Notes: generated from the sequence alone by a model not told the origin. DNA of 64,000 bases from Bradyrhizobium sp. CB2312 (GCF_029714425.1 NZ_CP121668.1:1447501-1511500), one strand, 5' to 3'. Counted from the stretch's first letter, positions 18,818-32,704 are shown. Made by a program: numbers and translations.

Positions 18818-19693
18818 ATGCGTAGCGTTAAGTCTCTTCTTGCCGCGGGTGCGGCATCCCTGATCTCGTCGATGGCGTTTGCCGCCGACATGCCGATCGC
18901 TGCCCCGCCTCCCATGTACGCGCCGCCGGCTCCGCCCGCCGATTTCGGTGGCTGGTATCTCCGCGGCGACATCGGCTTCAGCAATCAGAGCGTGAAGAAT
19001 ATCCGCAAGTCCGATCCTGCAGCCTATTCCCAGATCAGCTCCCTCAACGAGACGACGGGCTTCGACGCGGCGGGCATCTATGGCCTCGGCGTCGGCTATC
19101 GCGTCAATAGCTGGTTCCGGACGGACTTCACGGCTCAGTACCGCGGCAACTCCAACTTCAAGGGCACGGATGTCTTCCAGGCCTCTGCCTACGGTGTCGG
19201 TTATTCCGGGATCGACAATTACCACGCCAGCAAGTCGGAATTGCTCTTCCTTGCCAACGCGTACGTCGATCTCGGCACGTGGTGGTGCATCACTCCGTTC
19301 ATCGGCGCCGGCGTCGGTGCGGCGCGCGTCAACATTTCGAACTTCACGGATACTGGTGCCGTCTCGCCTTTCGTGGCGCCTGGTCCGACCGTCACCAACG
19401 GAACGTTTCCGGGCTTCGCGACCGCAGCTAGCGGCTCGAAGTGGAACTTTGCGTGGGCAGCCCATGCCGGTCTGGCCTACAAGGTCAACCCGAGCCTGAC
19501 CCTCGAATTGGCCTACAGCTACGTCGATCTCGGGAGCGGCACCACCGGAGCCATTTCGGACTTCACGGGCTTCACCCGCGGCAATACCTTCAAGTTCAAC
19601 GACATCACCTCGCACGACGTGAAGCTCGGCGTGCGCTGGGATCTCAGCAGCCCGCCGGCCTACATGCCGCCGCCGCTGGTCACCAAGGGCTGA
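18818..19693 (+). CDS. Outer-membrane beta-barrel protein
   Basis: A 291-residue protein of the Omp25/RopB-like porin family of rhizobia. The signal peptide is MRSVKSLLAAGAASLISSMA, cleaved after AFA to give ADMPIAAPPPMYAPPAPPAD, a proline-rich linker typical of the family. The mature part alternates aromatic beta-strands: 'GGWYLRGDIGFSNQ', 'GLGVGYRVNSWFRTDFTAQYRG', 'FLANAYVDLGTWWCITPFIGAGVGAARV', 'AWAAHAGLAYKVNPSLTLELAYSYVDLG', ending 'HDVKLGVRWDL' plus a short PPPLVTKG tail rather than a terminal aromatic residue. Two ATG choices exist; 18818 gives the signal peptide. A terminator follows. It probably stabilises the outer membrane or forms a pore. Confidence 0.88.
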   Translation: MRSVKSLLAAGAASLISSMAFAADMPIAAPPPMYAPPAPPADFGGWYLRGDIGFSNQSVKNIRKSDPAAYSQISSLNETTGFDAAGIYGLGVGYRVNSWFRTDFTAQYRGNSNFKGTDVFQASAYGVGYSGIDNYHASKSELLFLANAYVDLGTWWCITPFIGAGVGAARVNISNFTDTGAVSPFVAPGPTVTNGTFPGFATAASGSKWNFAWAAHAGLAYKVNPSLTLELAYSYVDLGSGTTGAISDFTGFTRGNTFKFNDITSHDVKLGVRWDLSSPPAYMPPPLVTKG

Positions 19694-19722
19694 TCTTCGA
19701 GCCCATCGGTTAAAGTCTCTTA

Positions 19723-19750
19723 ACGGCGCGGGATCATCCCGCGCCGTTTT
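19723..19750 (+). terminator. Rho-independent terminator
   Basis: ACGGCGCGGGAT and ATCCCGCGCCGT form a perfect hairpin followed by TTTT, about 30 bp after the beta-barrel gene stop. Confidence 0.85.
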
Positions 19751-19862
19751 GCTTTGCGTATTTTTCATGGCTTCGCGGCGGCGAAGAGCTCCGGCGCAAC
19801 CATTGGTTAAGGTTAACGAGCCATGATCATGGCGAAAGTTCGAGTTTATTTGGAGCGTTGCG

Positions 19863-20753
19863 ATGCGTGGGCTTTTGTTGGCGGCGGCGATGTTCGGGAC
19901 GGTATCTGCCGCGCATGCGGCCGACATGCCGGACCTGCCGATCCTGCGCGGCAGCGTCACCGACGGTCTGTCGAGGACGAACCACAATTGGGACGGCTTC
20001 TATGTCGGCGGCACCGCCGGCTACACGGCCGATGCGACCGATTTCGGCCAGAGCGTCGTCGGCCTGACCAACTACATCTTCCGCGACAGCGTGCTCCAGG
20101 GGCCGACGTCCACGTGGTCGCTGCTGCAAAAGGCCAACACGCAGGGCGTCAATTACGGCGGCTTCATTGGCCGCAATTGGCAGTGGTACGACGCCATTCT
20201 CAGTCTCGAAGGCACCTACAGCTATTTCGGCAACCTCTCGACCGGGTCGACCGGCTCCAATGCGCTCGTGATCGTCAACCCGCCCGGCGAGGTACGGCCC
20301 GACGGCATCACCCACAATTATGCCGTGTCGCTCACCGGTACCGCCACGGCCCAGGTCAAGGACATGGTCACGCTGCGCGGTCGCGTCGGTTGGGATGGCG
20401 GCCCCTTCATGCCCTACGCGTTCTTTGGCGCTGCCGTCGGACGGATGGACGTCACCCGCACCGTGACGAGCGACGTGAGATTGCGCACGGACACGACGAT
20501 CACGAACGGGTTGGGCGGCTTTACGACCATCATCGGAACGACGTGGGATCCCGTTCCGACGCAGTCGGGGACGCAGGGCCAGCACAGGACCAACACCTTC
20601 GCGGTGGGTTGGACCGCCGGCCTCGGCCTCGAATATTGCATCTGGGACGGATTGTTCGCACGCGTGGAATACGAGTATGTGAGATTCTCGCCTGTCATGA
20701 ACACGGTCGTCACGCTGAACAATGCGCGCGTCGGGCTTGGCTACAAGTTCTAA
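19863..20753 (+). CDS. Outer-membrane beta-barrel protein, second gene
   Basis: A 296-residue protein with signal peptide MRGLLLAAAMFGTVSAAHA and mature start ADMPDLPILRG. The body repeats barrel strands: 'NWDGFYVGGTAGYTADATDF', 'NYGGFIGRNWQWYDAILSLEGTYSYFG', 'VTLRGRVGWDGGPFMPYAFFGAAVGRMDV', 'VGWTAGLGLEYCIWDGLFARVEYEYVRF', and a C-terminal strand ending in aromatic Phe ('NARVGLGYKF'), the sorting signal for the BAM machinery. It resembles the opacity/Omp25 class but is only distantly like its upstream neighbour. A GGAG box precedes the ATG at 19863. A terminator separates the two genes, so each has its own transcript. Confidence 0.85.
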   Translation: MRGLLLAAAMFGTVSAAHAADMPDLPILRGSVTDGLSRTNHNWDGFYVGGTAGYTADATDFGQSVVGLTNYIFRDSVLQGPTSTWSLLQKANTQGVNYGGFIGRNWQWYDAILSLEGTYSYFGNLSTGSTGSNALVIVNPPGEVRPDGITHNYAVSLTGTATAQVKDMVTLRGRVGWDGGPFMPYAFFGAAVGRMDVTRTVTSDVRLRTDTTITNGLGGFTTIIGTTWDPVPTQSGTQGQHRTNTFAVGWTAGLGLEYCIWDGLFARVEYEYVRFSPVMNTVVTLNNARVGLGYKF

Positions 20754-20827
20754 CGCTGCTTCGTCGCGTCGCGGTTGACAGGTTCGCTGCGGCCTGATGC
20801 TCTGTTGCCCGACATGGGGTGACAGCG

Positions 20828-21418
20828 ATGCAGATCTACGGCGACAGCAATTCCGGCAATTGTCTGAAGGTGAAGTGGGTCTGCGATCACCTCGCATTAC
20901 CCTATCAGTGGATCGAGATCGACACCCGCAAAGGTGAGACGCGCACGCCGCAATTCTTGGCCATGAACGGCGCCGGCCAGGTGCCGACCGTCGCCTTCGA
21001 CGACGGCCGCACGCTGGCGCAGTCCAATGCCATCATCCGCTATCTCGCCCGCGACAGCGCGCTGATCCCGCGCGACGCCTTCACGGCGGCCAAGATGGAC
21101 GAATGGCTGTTCTGGGAGCAATACAGCCACGAGCCCTACATCGCGGTGTGCCGCTTCCTCATCGTCTATCTCGGCAAGGCCGCCTCCGAGCTCGACCCTG
21201 AAAAGGTCAAGCGCGGCTATGCGGCACTCGACCGCATGGAGCAGCATCTTTCCGGCGGCCGCTACTTCGCCGGTGAGGCAATGTCGCTCGCCGACGTCTC
21301 GTTGCTCGCCTATACCCGCGTTGCGCATGAAGGGGGCTTCGATCTCGGTCGTCACGCGGCCATCCGCCGCTGGATTGGTGAGGCCGAGGCCTTTCTCGGC
21401 CTGCCGCCGGCGCGCTAA
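20828..21418 (+). CDS. Glutathione S-transferase family protein
   Basis: A 196-residue GST. The thioredoxin-like half is 'MQIYGDSNSGNCLKVKWVCDHLALPY' with the S-x-N active-site turn, 'NGAGQVPTVAFDDG' with the cis-proline, and 'LAQSNAIIRYLARDS' binding glutathione; the helical half holds 'EAMSLADVSLLAYTRVAHEGG', the conserved N-cap box. A GTG at 20819 in frame would add three residues, but the ATG at 20828 is the family N-terminus. It is paralogous to 3394-4044 in layout but shows only ordinary family similarity. The substrate is unknown. Confidence 0.88.
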   Translation: MQIYGDSNSGNCLKVKWVCDHLALPYQWIEIDTRKGETRTPQFLAMNGAGQVPTVAFDDGRTLAQSNAIIRYLARDSALIPRDAFTAAKMDEWLFWEQYSHEPYIAVCRFLIVYLGKAASELDPEKVKRGYAALDRMEQHLSGGRYFAGEAMSLADVSLLAYTRVAHEGGFDLGRHAAIRRWIGEAEAFLGLPPAR

Positions 21419-21419
21419 G

Positions 21420-21525
21420 GCATGATCCGGACCCGGAGGGCCGCGTTAGCGCAAAGTGCGCAGCGGTTTTCCCTCGCGACAAACGCGGAACGCGTTTGCG
21501 CGGAGATCATGCGCAAACAACAAGC
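21420..21525. repeat. GCATGATCCGGA...GATCATGC dispersed repeat
   Basis: GGCATGATCCGGACC at the left and GAGATCATGCGCAAACAA at the right bracket GCAAAGTGCGCAGCGGTTTTCC and ACAAACGCGGAACGCGTTTGCG, an element with the layout of a very common Rhizobiales intergenic repeat. Only one copy is seen here, so the assignment rests on recognition. Confidence 0.6.
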
Positions 21526-21582
21526 TAAGCGCGATGACGATTCATCCCGATCTCATCGCGCTTTAGGCTGGAGTTTTTCGAC

Positions 21583-22047
21583 ATGACCGACAAGTCCGTC
21601 TCCATCCGTCCCGCGCGCCGCGAGGACGTCGCAGCGATCGTGGCGATGCTTGCCGACGATCATCTCGGGCGCGGGCGCGAGCGCGTCGAGGATCCGCTGC
21701 CTGCGGCCTATTACGCGGCATTCGATCGGGTCGAGCGCGATCCGAACCTGACGCTCGTGGTGGCCGAGAGCGAGGGCAGGGTGGTCGGCTGCCTGCAACT
21801 CGCAGTGCTCGGGGGCATCAGCTCGCAAGGCGGCGTGCGCGGTCTGCTCGAGGATGTGCGCGTTGCCGCCGATTGTCGCAGCCGCGGCATCGGCGAGCAG
21901 TTGGTGCAATGGGCCGTTGCCGAAGCGAAAGCGCGCGGCTGCAAGCTAGTCGAACTGTTGACGCATCAGACGCGCGTCGATGCGCAGCGCTTCTACAAGC
22001 GGCTGGGATTTACCGCGAGCCATGTCGGCATGACTGTCCGCTTTTGA
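21583..22047 (+). CDS. GNAT-family N-acetyltransferase
   Basis: A 154-residue acetyltransferase. 'SIRPARREDVAAIVAMLADD' is strand and helix 1; 'VVAESEGRVVGCLQLAVLGG' strands 3-4; the acetyl-CoA loop is 'RVAADCRSRGIGEQLVQWAV' (R-x-x-G-I-G); the last part 'TRVDAQRFYKRLGFTASHVGM' has the conserved 'FYKRLGF' near the thiol of CoA. It starts at ATG 21583 within the stretch TTTCGACATGACC. The acceptor cannot be predicted. It ends nine bases before a dispersed repeat and shares no operon with its neighbours. Confidence 0.88.
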   Translation: MTDKSVSIRPARREDVAAIVAMLADDHLGRGRERVEDPLPAAYYAAFDRVERDPNLTLVVAESEGRVVGCLQLAVLGGISSQGGVRGLLEDVRVAADCRSRGIGEQLVQWAVAEAKARGCKLVELLTHQTRVDAQRFYKRLGFTASHVGMTVRF

Positions 22048-22055
22048 GGCAGTAG

Positions 22056-22158
22056 GAGCGTTTTCGAGCGAAGTGGATACCGGTTCGCGTAAAGAAAACG
22101 CGTCAATACAAATATCCAGAGCCCCATTCCGATTGTATCGGAATGGGGCTCTGGCCCT
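22056..22158. repeat. Dispersed ~100-bp repeat (GAGCGTTTTCGAGCGAAGTG family), copy 2
   Basis: The same block order as 2735-2836: GAGCGTTTTCGAGCGAAGTG, GATACCGGTTCGCG, AAAGAAAACGCG and TCAATACAAAT, here ending in a hairpin CAGAGCCCCATTCCGAT / ATCGGAATGGGGCTCTG. Confidence 0.85.
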
Positions 22159-22302
22159 TGGCGTTGCGCAAGCAACCAAATCGGATCGCGCATTCATTCA
22201 TCTTAAGAGCTGATAAACTACCCGCCCGTCGTTCACGTTCCCGCAGGAACGAACGGTGCTAGGCAGCGTCAGACACCGGGCTCGGTCGGTTCGGGGATTT
22301 CG

Positions 22303-22509
22303 ATGACAAGCTATTCCATGATCAAGGTCGGCAACGGCTACGTTGTGCAGGCCAATGACAAGTGCATCTTGAAAGTCAGCAGCCGCCGCCGGGCCGCGCA
22401 ATTGATCAGCGAGGCCACGGACTTGCTGAACGCGCTCGCGGCGGTTGAATCGCCCGATATCGCAGCCGAGCCGCCATCACTCCGCCGTGAGCCGCCGGAA
22501 CTTTCTTGA
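22303..22509 (+). CDS. Small conserved-looking hypothetical protein
   Basis: A 68-residue frame MTSYSMIKVGNGYVVQANDK with a compact N-terminal half ('CILKVSSRRRAAQLISEATDLLNAL', a helix) and a Pro/Glu tail. The pattern of a short beta-hairpin then a helix is seen in many unnamed rhizobial proteins. The ATG at 22303 follows GGGGATTTCG, a weak site. It ends about 30 bp before the serC leader and could be read through into it, though the spacing argues for a separate promoter. No function is recognised. Confidence 0.6.
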   Translation: MTSYSMIKVGNGYVVQANDKCILKVSSRRRAAQLISEATDLLNALAAVESPDIAAEPPSLRREPPELS

Positions 22510-22540
22510 CTGGTCTGCCCGATTCCCGTATCAGCCGCGG

Positions 22541-22588
22541 CGGGACACCTCCCCCCAACGGGAGGCTTACTATCTGGAAGGGTAGATC
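22541..22588 (+). ncRNA. Probable serC leader RNA element
   Basis: A hairpin CCTCCC-CCCAAC-GGGAGG at 22548-22565 lies 24 bp before the serC start, preceded by CGGCGGGACA. The alphaproteobacterial serC motif in Rfam has small hairpins in exactly this position; whether this copy belongs to it is from memory and unverified. It could act as an attenuator or affect ribosome access. Confidence 0.5.
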
Positions 22589-23761
<1,173 letters not shown>

Positions 23762-23773
23762 TTGTTTTCTTCG

Positions 23774-23956
23774 CCTCTCCCCGTTCTTACGGGGAGAGGC
23801 CGGGTCGCGCAGCGATCCGGGTGAGGGGCTCTCTCCGCGAGCACTTCGCCTGTGGCTGCCCTCACCATAGCCGATGCTCCACATCGGCGTCCTTTCTAGG
23901 AACGGCGGTCGAAGGCCGCCTATGCCCTCTCCCCGTAAGGACGGGGAGAGGGAGAG
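23774..23956. repeat. REP-like cluster between serC and serA
   Basis: CCTCTCCCCGTTCTTACGGG and CTCTCCCCGTAAGGACGGGG each fold on themselves, with CGGGTCGCGCAGCGATCCGG and GTGAGGGGC between. Such clusters can influence messenger stability between the two serine genes (inference). Confidence 0.75.
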
Positions 23957-24034
23957 CAACAAGCTTCCAAGTCACTCACGCATTTCCGGCTCTCGGGCCG
24001 ATCCTCCCTTAGGGACGGTGAAGGACACATCCCC

Positions 24035-25624
24035 ATGACCAAACCCAAAGTTCTCATTTCCGACGCTCTGTCTCCCGCCGCCGTGCAGATCTTCAAGGAC
24101 CGCGGCGTCGAGGTCGACTTCCAGCCCAACCTCGGCAAGGACAAGGACAAGCTCGCCGAGATCATCGGCAATTACGACGGCCTTGCGATCCGCTCCGCGA
24201 CGAAAGCGACCGCCAAGATCCTGGAGAAGGCGACCAACCTCAAGGTGATCGGCCGCGCCGGCATCGGTGTCGACAATGTCGAGATCCCGGCCGCGACGGC
24301 CAAGGGCATCATCGTGATGAACACGCCGTTCGGCAATTCGATCACGACCGCCGAGCATGCGATTACCCTGATGCTGGCGCTGGCGCGCGAGATCCCGCAG
24401 GCCGATGCCTCGACCCAGGCCGGCAAGTGGGAGAAGAACCGCTTCATGGGCGTCGAGATCACCGGCAAGGTGCTCGGCGTCGTCGGTTGCGGCAATATCG
24501 GCTCGATCGTTGCCGACCGCGCACTCGGCCTGCGCATGAAGGTGGTCGCATTCGATCCGTTCCTGTCGCCGGAGCGCGCCAAGGACATCGGCGTCGAGAA
24601 GGTCGATCTCGACGAGCTCCTCAAGCGCGCCGACTTCATCACGCTGCACACGCCGCTGACCGAGAAGACGAAGAACATCATCGACGCGGCCGCGATCGCC
24701 AAGATGAAGAAGGGCGTGCGCCTGATCAACTGCGCCCGCGGCGGCCTCGTCGACGAGCAGGCCGTGGTCGAAGCGCTCAACTCCAAGCACATCGCGGGCG
24801 CTGCCTTCGACGTCTTCGTCGAGGAGCCCGCGACCTCCAACGTGCTGTTCGGCCATCCCAACGTGATCTGCACGCCGCATCTCGGCGCCTCCACCACGGA
24901 AGCGCAGGAGAACGTCGCGCTACAGGTCGCAGAACAAATGTCGGACTATCTGCTCACCGGCGCGATCTCGAACGCGGTCAACTTCCCCTCGATCACGGCG
25001 GAAGAGGCGCCGAAGCTGAAACCCTTCATCGCGCTCGCCGAGAAGCTCGGCTCGTTCGCCGGCCAGCTCACTGAGTCCGGCATCCGCAAGGTCGAGATCA
25101 CCTATGAGGGCCATGTCGCCGAGATGAAGATCAAGGCGATCACCTCCGCGGTGCTGTCGGGCCTGCTGCGGCCGATGCTGGGCGAGGTCAACGTGGTGTC
25201 CGCGCCCGTCGTCGCCAAGGAGCGCGGCATGGTGGTGGACGAGATCGTGCGTGCCTCCCAGAGCGACTATGAGAGCCTGATCACCGTCACGGTGGCGACT
25301 GAACGCCAGGAGCGTTCGGTTTCCGGCACCGTGTACCATGACGGCAAGCCGCGCCTCGTCGACGTCAAGGGCATTCGTATCGACGCCGAGTTCGGCAAGT
25401 CGATGATCTACATCACCAACGAGGACAAGCCGGGCTTCATCGGCAAGTTCGCAAGCCTCCTCGGCGATGCCAAGATCAACATCGCGACCTTCCATCTCGG
25501 CCGCGTCGCCCCCGGCAGCGATGCCATTGCGCTGGTCGAGGTCGACGGCGCCGTGCCGGCCGACCTGCTCGCCAAGGTGCAGGCCCTGCCGCAGGTCAAG
25601 CAGGCCAAGGCGCTGACGTTCTGA
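24035..25624 (+). CDS. serA: D-3-phosphoglycerate dehydrogenase with ACT domain
   Basis: A 529-residue NAD-dependent enzyme, the first committed step of serine synthesis. Domains: substrate-binding halves 1-100 and 295-315, the nucleotide domain with 'VVGCGNIGSIVADRALGL' (about 150-168), the catalytic Arg in 'NCARGGLVDEQ', Glu in 'VEEPATSN' and His in 'TPHLGASTTEAQ', then an intervening (ASB-type) domain 320-450 ('EEAPKLKPFIALAEKLGSFAGQL'), and the C-terminal ACT domain 'MIYITNEDKPGFIGKFASLLGDAKINIATFHLGR', which commonly binds serine for feedback control. This is the long form of the enzyme. The ATG at 24035 is the family N-terminus (MTKPKVLISDALSP). Confidence 0.96.
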   Translation: MTKPKVLISDALSPAAVQIFKDRGVEVDFQPNLGKDKDKLAEIIGNYDGLAIRSATKATAKILEKATNLKVIGRAGIGVDNVEIPAATAKGIIVMNTPFGNSITTAEHAITLMLALAREIPQADASTQAGKWEKNRFMGVEITGKVLGVVGCGNIGSIVADRALGLRMKVVAFDPFLSPERAKDIGVEKVDLDELLKRADFITLHTPLTEKTKNIIDAAAIAKMKKGVRLINCARGGLVDEQAVVEALNSKHIAGAAFDVFVEEPATSNVLFGHPNVICTPHLGASTTEAQENVALQVAEQMSDYLLTGAISNAVNFPSITAEEAPKLKPFIALAEKLGSFAGQLTESGIRKVEITYEGHVAEMKIKAITSAVLSGLLRPMLGEVNVVSAPVVAKERGMVVDEIVRASQSDYESLITVTVATERQERSVSGTVYHDGKPRLVDVKGIRIDAEFGKSMIYITNEDKPGFIGKFASLLGDAKINIATFHLGRVAPGSDAIALVEVDGAVPADLLAKVQALPQVKQAKALTF

Positions 25625-25629
25625 TCCTT

Positions 25630-25762
25630 CACCTCTCCCGAAGGGAGAGGTCGGATCGCATCGCAAGATGCGATCCGGGTGAGGGGTTAGGCTCTCACCG
25701 TATGCTGCGGCCCCTCACCCGGATTGCTGGCGCAATCCGACCTCTCCCCGATGGAGAGAGGT
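25630..25762. repeat. REP-like cluster downstream of serA
   Basis: ACCTCTCCCGAAGGGAGAGGT, then GGATCGCATCGCAAGATGCG, then GGATTGCTGGCGCAATCC, are small palindromes followed by CCTCTCCCCGATGGAGAGAGG. Together with the terminator at 25830 they fill most of the 331-bp gap 25625-25955. Confidence 0.75.
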
Positions 25763-25829
25763 GACACAGCAAGCCGACAGAGTTGGATTTTATCGCACCA
25801 GTCACCGATATATTCCGACCTACGGAACA

Positions 25830-25861
25830 ACGCCGCCTTCCAACGAGGGCGGCGTTTTTAT
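25830..25861 (+). terminator. Rho-independent terminator before the thiolase
   Basis: ACGCCGCC and GGCGGCGT close around TTCCAACGAG and run into TTTTTATTTTT. It lies about 205 bp after serA and 95 bp before the thiolase start, isolating the two transcripts. Confidence 0.85.
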
Positions 25862-25955
25862 TTTTCCCGCGCCCGGCAATCTCAGTGTACCAATGGCGTC
25901 AGGACAATTCGTTCAGAGAACGTTCTGCTCAAATCGTTCGACAAGGGAGAAAACA

Positions 25956-27128
<1,173 letters not shown>

Positions 27129-27149
27129 GATCAGGCTGCATGAATGCGA

Positions 27150-27178
27150 AAGGGCACGGCGCAAGCCGTGCCCTTTTT
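27150..27178 (+). terminator. Rho-independent terminator of the thiolase
   Basis: AAGGGCACGGC and GCCGTGCCCTT fold around GCAA and are followed by TTTTTG, about 22 bp after the thiolase stop. Confidence 0.9.
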
Positions 27179-27262
27179 GTTTGGGTTTTGACGGCTGAAC
27201 AGTAGGAGACGCGCCGCGCTCTCACTCCCTCGCCCCGTTCTTACGGGGAGAGGTTAAGGGTC

Positions 27263-30652
<3,390 letters not shown>

Positions 30653-30960
30653 CCGACCGGCTTTAAGTCCTGCGTATCAGCTTCAGAAGGCAGACTGCCG
30701 GGAATGACAGCCTTAAGAAAGGGTTAGTATCGCCCGCGGGCGCGGGCAGGTCCACGGCCCCCCGTCCGCAGGGGCGGCCATAAGCCGCGATAACCTTAAT
30801 GTGGCCGTACCCGCAAGCCGCAAGCCCGGTTGCATCCGCAGGAATCGGCGGGGACCGGCGTCTCGCGTCATACCGGCAATACCGTCCGCCGCTAGTCTTG
30901 GCGCGGGCGCGCCGGGGCACGGCCGACATGGCCGACAGCAGCAGGACAGGAGTGGAAGGG
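30653..30960. other. 308-bp divergent intergenic region
   Basis: It lies between the minus-strand histidine kinase and the plus-strand phasin. No gene is supportable. It must carry both promoters, but I see no recognisable operator or palindrome; AGGACAGGAGTGGAAGGG just before 30961 is the phasin ribosome-binding site. Confidence 0.5.
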
Positions 30961-31344
30961 ATGACCCAGCAGGGACAAGACCGTTTCGAGCTTCCGCCGC
31001 AGATGCGCGCGATGGCGGAAACGAGCTTCAAGCAGGCGCGCGAGGCTTTTGAGAAGCTGCTCGCCAATGCCGAGGCCGCCGCCGGCTCGATCGAGCAGCG
31101 CGGCGCCAGCATGCGCTCCGGCGCCCGGGACATCGGCGCCCGCGCGGTCGCCTTCGCCGAGACCAATGTGCAGGCTTCGCTCGACTACGCCCAGTCCCTG
31201 GTCCACGCCAGGGATCTGTCCGAGGTGATGCGGCTGCACGGCGACTACGTCCAGGGCCAGATGAAGACCCTGGCCGAGCAGGCCAGCGAAATCGGCCAGA
31301 TCGTCAGCCGCGCCACCATGGACGCGACCCGGGCGAAGCACTGA
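30961..31344 (+). CDS. Phasin family protein
   Basis: A 127-residue helical protein of the phasin_2 type, which coats polyhydroxyalkanoate granules or regulates their size. After 'MTQQGQDRFELPPQMRAMAETSFKQAREAFEKLL' it is nearly all amphipathic helix ('RGASMRSGARDIGARAVAFAETNVQASLDYAQSLVHARDLSEVMRLHGDYVQGQMKTLAEQASEIGQIV'), the recognised family signature. ATG 30961 follows GGAGTGGAAGGG. A second phasin lies at 31795-32229, separated by repeats. The nearby thiolase suggests a storage-polymer context, but the polymerase and depolymerase are not in this window. Confidence 0.9.
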   Translation: MTQQGQDRFELPPQMRAMAETSFKQAREAFEKLLANAEAAAGSIEQRGASMRSGARDIGARAVAFAETNVQASLDYAQSLVHARDLSEVMRLHGDYVQGQMKTLAEQASEIGQIVSRATMDATRAKH

Positions 31345-31794
31345 AGCTTGATGGGATGAGGCACTCGCGCCCCGACGGCGGTGCGTTCCCTCCCCCCTTG
31401 CGGGGGAGGGCTAGGGAGAGGGGTGGCCCAGAAAAAGGTGCCGGTGTTGATGCACCGGAGAGTGCGCTCCAGACAGAGTCCCCGTGTGGCACCCCTCCCC
31501 CTGCCCCTCCCCGCAAGGGGGGAGGGAACGGAGAGACGGTTGATTAGTACCGCAACCCTGAGTTCCCCACCCCGGGAACTTCACCCTTCAAGATTAAATT
31601 ATCGCACCGCCCCCCTGGATCACATTGCGGTGCACAATGTTGACATGATGGGCAGCAATAGTGATCGCGCTGGGCGAGCCATCTCCATTGTTTCGCGTTT
31701 CCAGTCTTTCGTACCCGCTGAATTTGAGGCCTTCGGGGCCCGGCGGGCGCGCCAGAAGGCTCACTCCATTTTTTCATCATCGTGAGGGACGACC
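31345..31794. other. 450-bp gap between the two phasins
   Basis: Holds a REP-like block at about 31390-31525 (CCTCCCCCCTTGCGGGGGAGG; CCCCTCCCCGCAAGGGGGGAGG) and then a relatively AT-rich stretch, 31550-31780, that presumably contains the second phasin's promoter. I see no gene. Confidence 0.55.
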
Positions 31795-32229
31795 ATGACA
31801 GGTGCGACTGATCCGTTTTCTGCCTCGATCATTCCGTTCGAGGTCCCCGAGCAGATGCGTGCGTTCGCCGAGAAGGGCGTGTCGCAGGCCCGCGAGAACT
31901 ACGCCAAGTTCAAGGATGCCGCCGAGACCCATAACGGCACCGTCGAGGCCGTGTTCACCACCGCCAGCAAGGGCGCGAGCGAGTACACCGCCAAGCTGGT
32001 CGAGTTCATGAAGGCCAACAGCTCGGCCTCGCTGGACTTCGCCCAGGAGCTGCTCGCCTCCAAGACCCCCTCGGATGCGTTCACGCTGTGGACCGGCCAC
32101 GCCCGCACCCAGCTCGAGACCTTCCAGGCCCAGGCCAAGGAGCTGGTCGAGCTGACCCAGCGCATCGCCAACGAGACCGCCGAGCCGATCAAGGCGAGCG
32201 CCTCGAAGTTCTACAAGCCCGCCGCCTGA
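31795..32229 (+). CDS. Phasin family protein, second gene
   Basis: A 144-residue phasin paralogue. 'FDVPEQMRAF'-type opening 'IPFEVPEQMRAFAEKGVSQARENYAKFKDAAETHNGTVEAVF' and the later 'KLVEFMKANSSASLDFAQELLASKTPSDAFTLWTGHARTQLETFQAQAKELVELTQRIANETAEP' match phasin_2 closely, more so than its neighbour. The tail 'KASASKFYKPAA' is typical. ATG 31795 has GAGGGACGACC in front. A terminator follows directly. High alanine and abundant helix fit granule binding. This is probably the major phasin. Confidence 0.93.
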   Translation: MTGATDPFSASIIPFEVPEQMRAFAEKGVSQARENYAKFKDAAETHNGTVEAVFTTASKGASEYTAKLVEFMKANSSASLDFAQELLASKTPSDAFTLWTGHARTQLETFQAQAKELVELTQRIANETAEPIKASASKFYKPAA

Positions 32230-32252
32230 TCAAAACGGCGGATCGCACGCTT

Positions 32253-32284
32253 AAGAAACCCGGGCCGCGAGGCCCGGGTTTTTC
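32253..32284 (+). terminator. Rho-independent terminator of the second phasin
   Basis: AAACCCGGGCC and GGCCCGGGTTT pair around GCGA and are followed by TTCTT, 24 bp after the phasin stop. Confidence 0.9.
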
Positions 32285-32285
32285 T

Positions 32286-32330
32286 TCACCTCTCCCGCTT
32301 GCGGGAGAGGCCGGGAGAGGGCTCTCTCCT
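32286..32330. repeat. REP-like palindrome before tRNA-His
   Basis: CACCTCTCCCGCTTGCGGGAGAGG folds into a hairpin, followed by CGGGAGAGGGCTCTCTCC. The rest of the 314-bp gap 32230-32543 shows no gene and should hold the tRNA promoter. Confidence 0.7.
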
Positions 32331-32543
32331 CACGGGGAGTGTCGCCGCCAAGCGGGCGAGGAGAGCGCAGCACCGCTGTGGTCACCATCAGGCCCGATTT
32401 AGTCGGACGGAGTGTGATTTACGCTGGTTTTTCGTCCGTTTGCGGCCTTGCCAAAAACCCCCGTTGCACCTAGTTTCCGCCCCGTCCAGCCCCCCTCGGT
32501 GACCAGCCCTCCCAGGGCGTCCCAAGGCGCGGCTCGCAAGGAT

Positions 32544-32620
32544 GCAGTTGTAGCTCAGTTGGTTAGAGCGCCTGTCTGTGGAACAGGAGGTCGGTGGTTC
32601 GAGCCCACCCAACTGTACCA
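32544..32620 (+). tRNA. tRNA-His (anticodon GTG)
   Basis: A 77-base cloverleaf with encoded CCA. The acceptor arms GCAGTTG and CAACTGT pair (G1-U72 wobble); the anticodon stem CCTGT/ACAGG surrounds CTGTGGA, anticodon GTG; the T arm GGTGG-TTCGAGC-CCACC is perfect. The discriminator base is A and there is no extra paired G at -1, as described for a subset of alphaproteobacteria whose HisRS recognises such a tRNA. Its 3' 17 bases are the attachment site of the following genomic island and are regenerated intact at the junction. Confidence 0.97.
32604..32620 (+). repeat. attL core of the genomic island
   Basis: CCCACCCAACTGTACCA, the end of tRNA-His, is repeated exactly at 55729-55745 in the same orientation. 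Bases on either side differ (G before and A after here; A before and G after there), so the identity is 17 bp. Confidence 0.9.
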
Positions 32621-32704
32621 AGGTTGCGGATAACGCCGCGTTCTCAGCATCTTACTGATAGACCAGCCGGATTTGCGCCGCCTAAAATACAAAAGGCTGC
32701 ACAA

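Noticed and set aside
32594..32704. Integrase start upstream, inside the tRNA
   Set aside because: The in-frame extension encodes part of the tRNA and has no protein character; ATG 32705 matches the expected integrase N-terminus.
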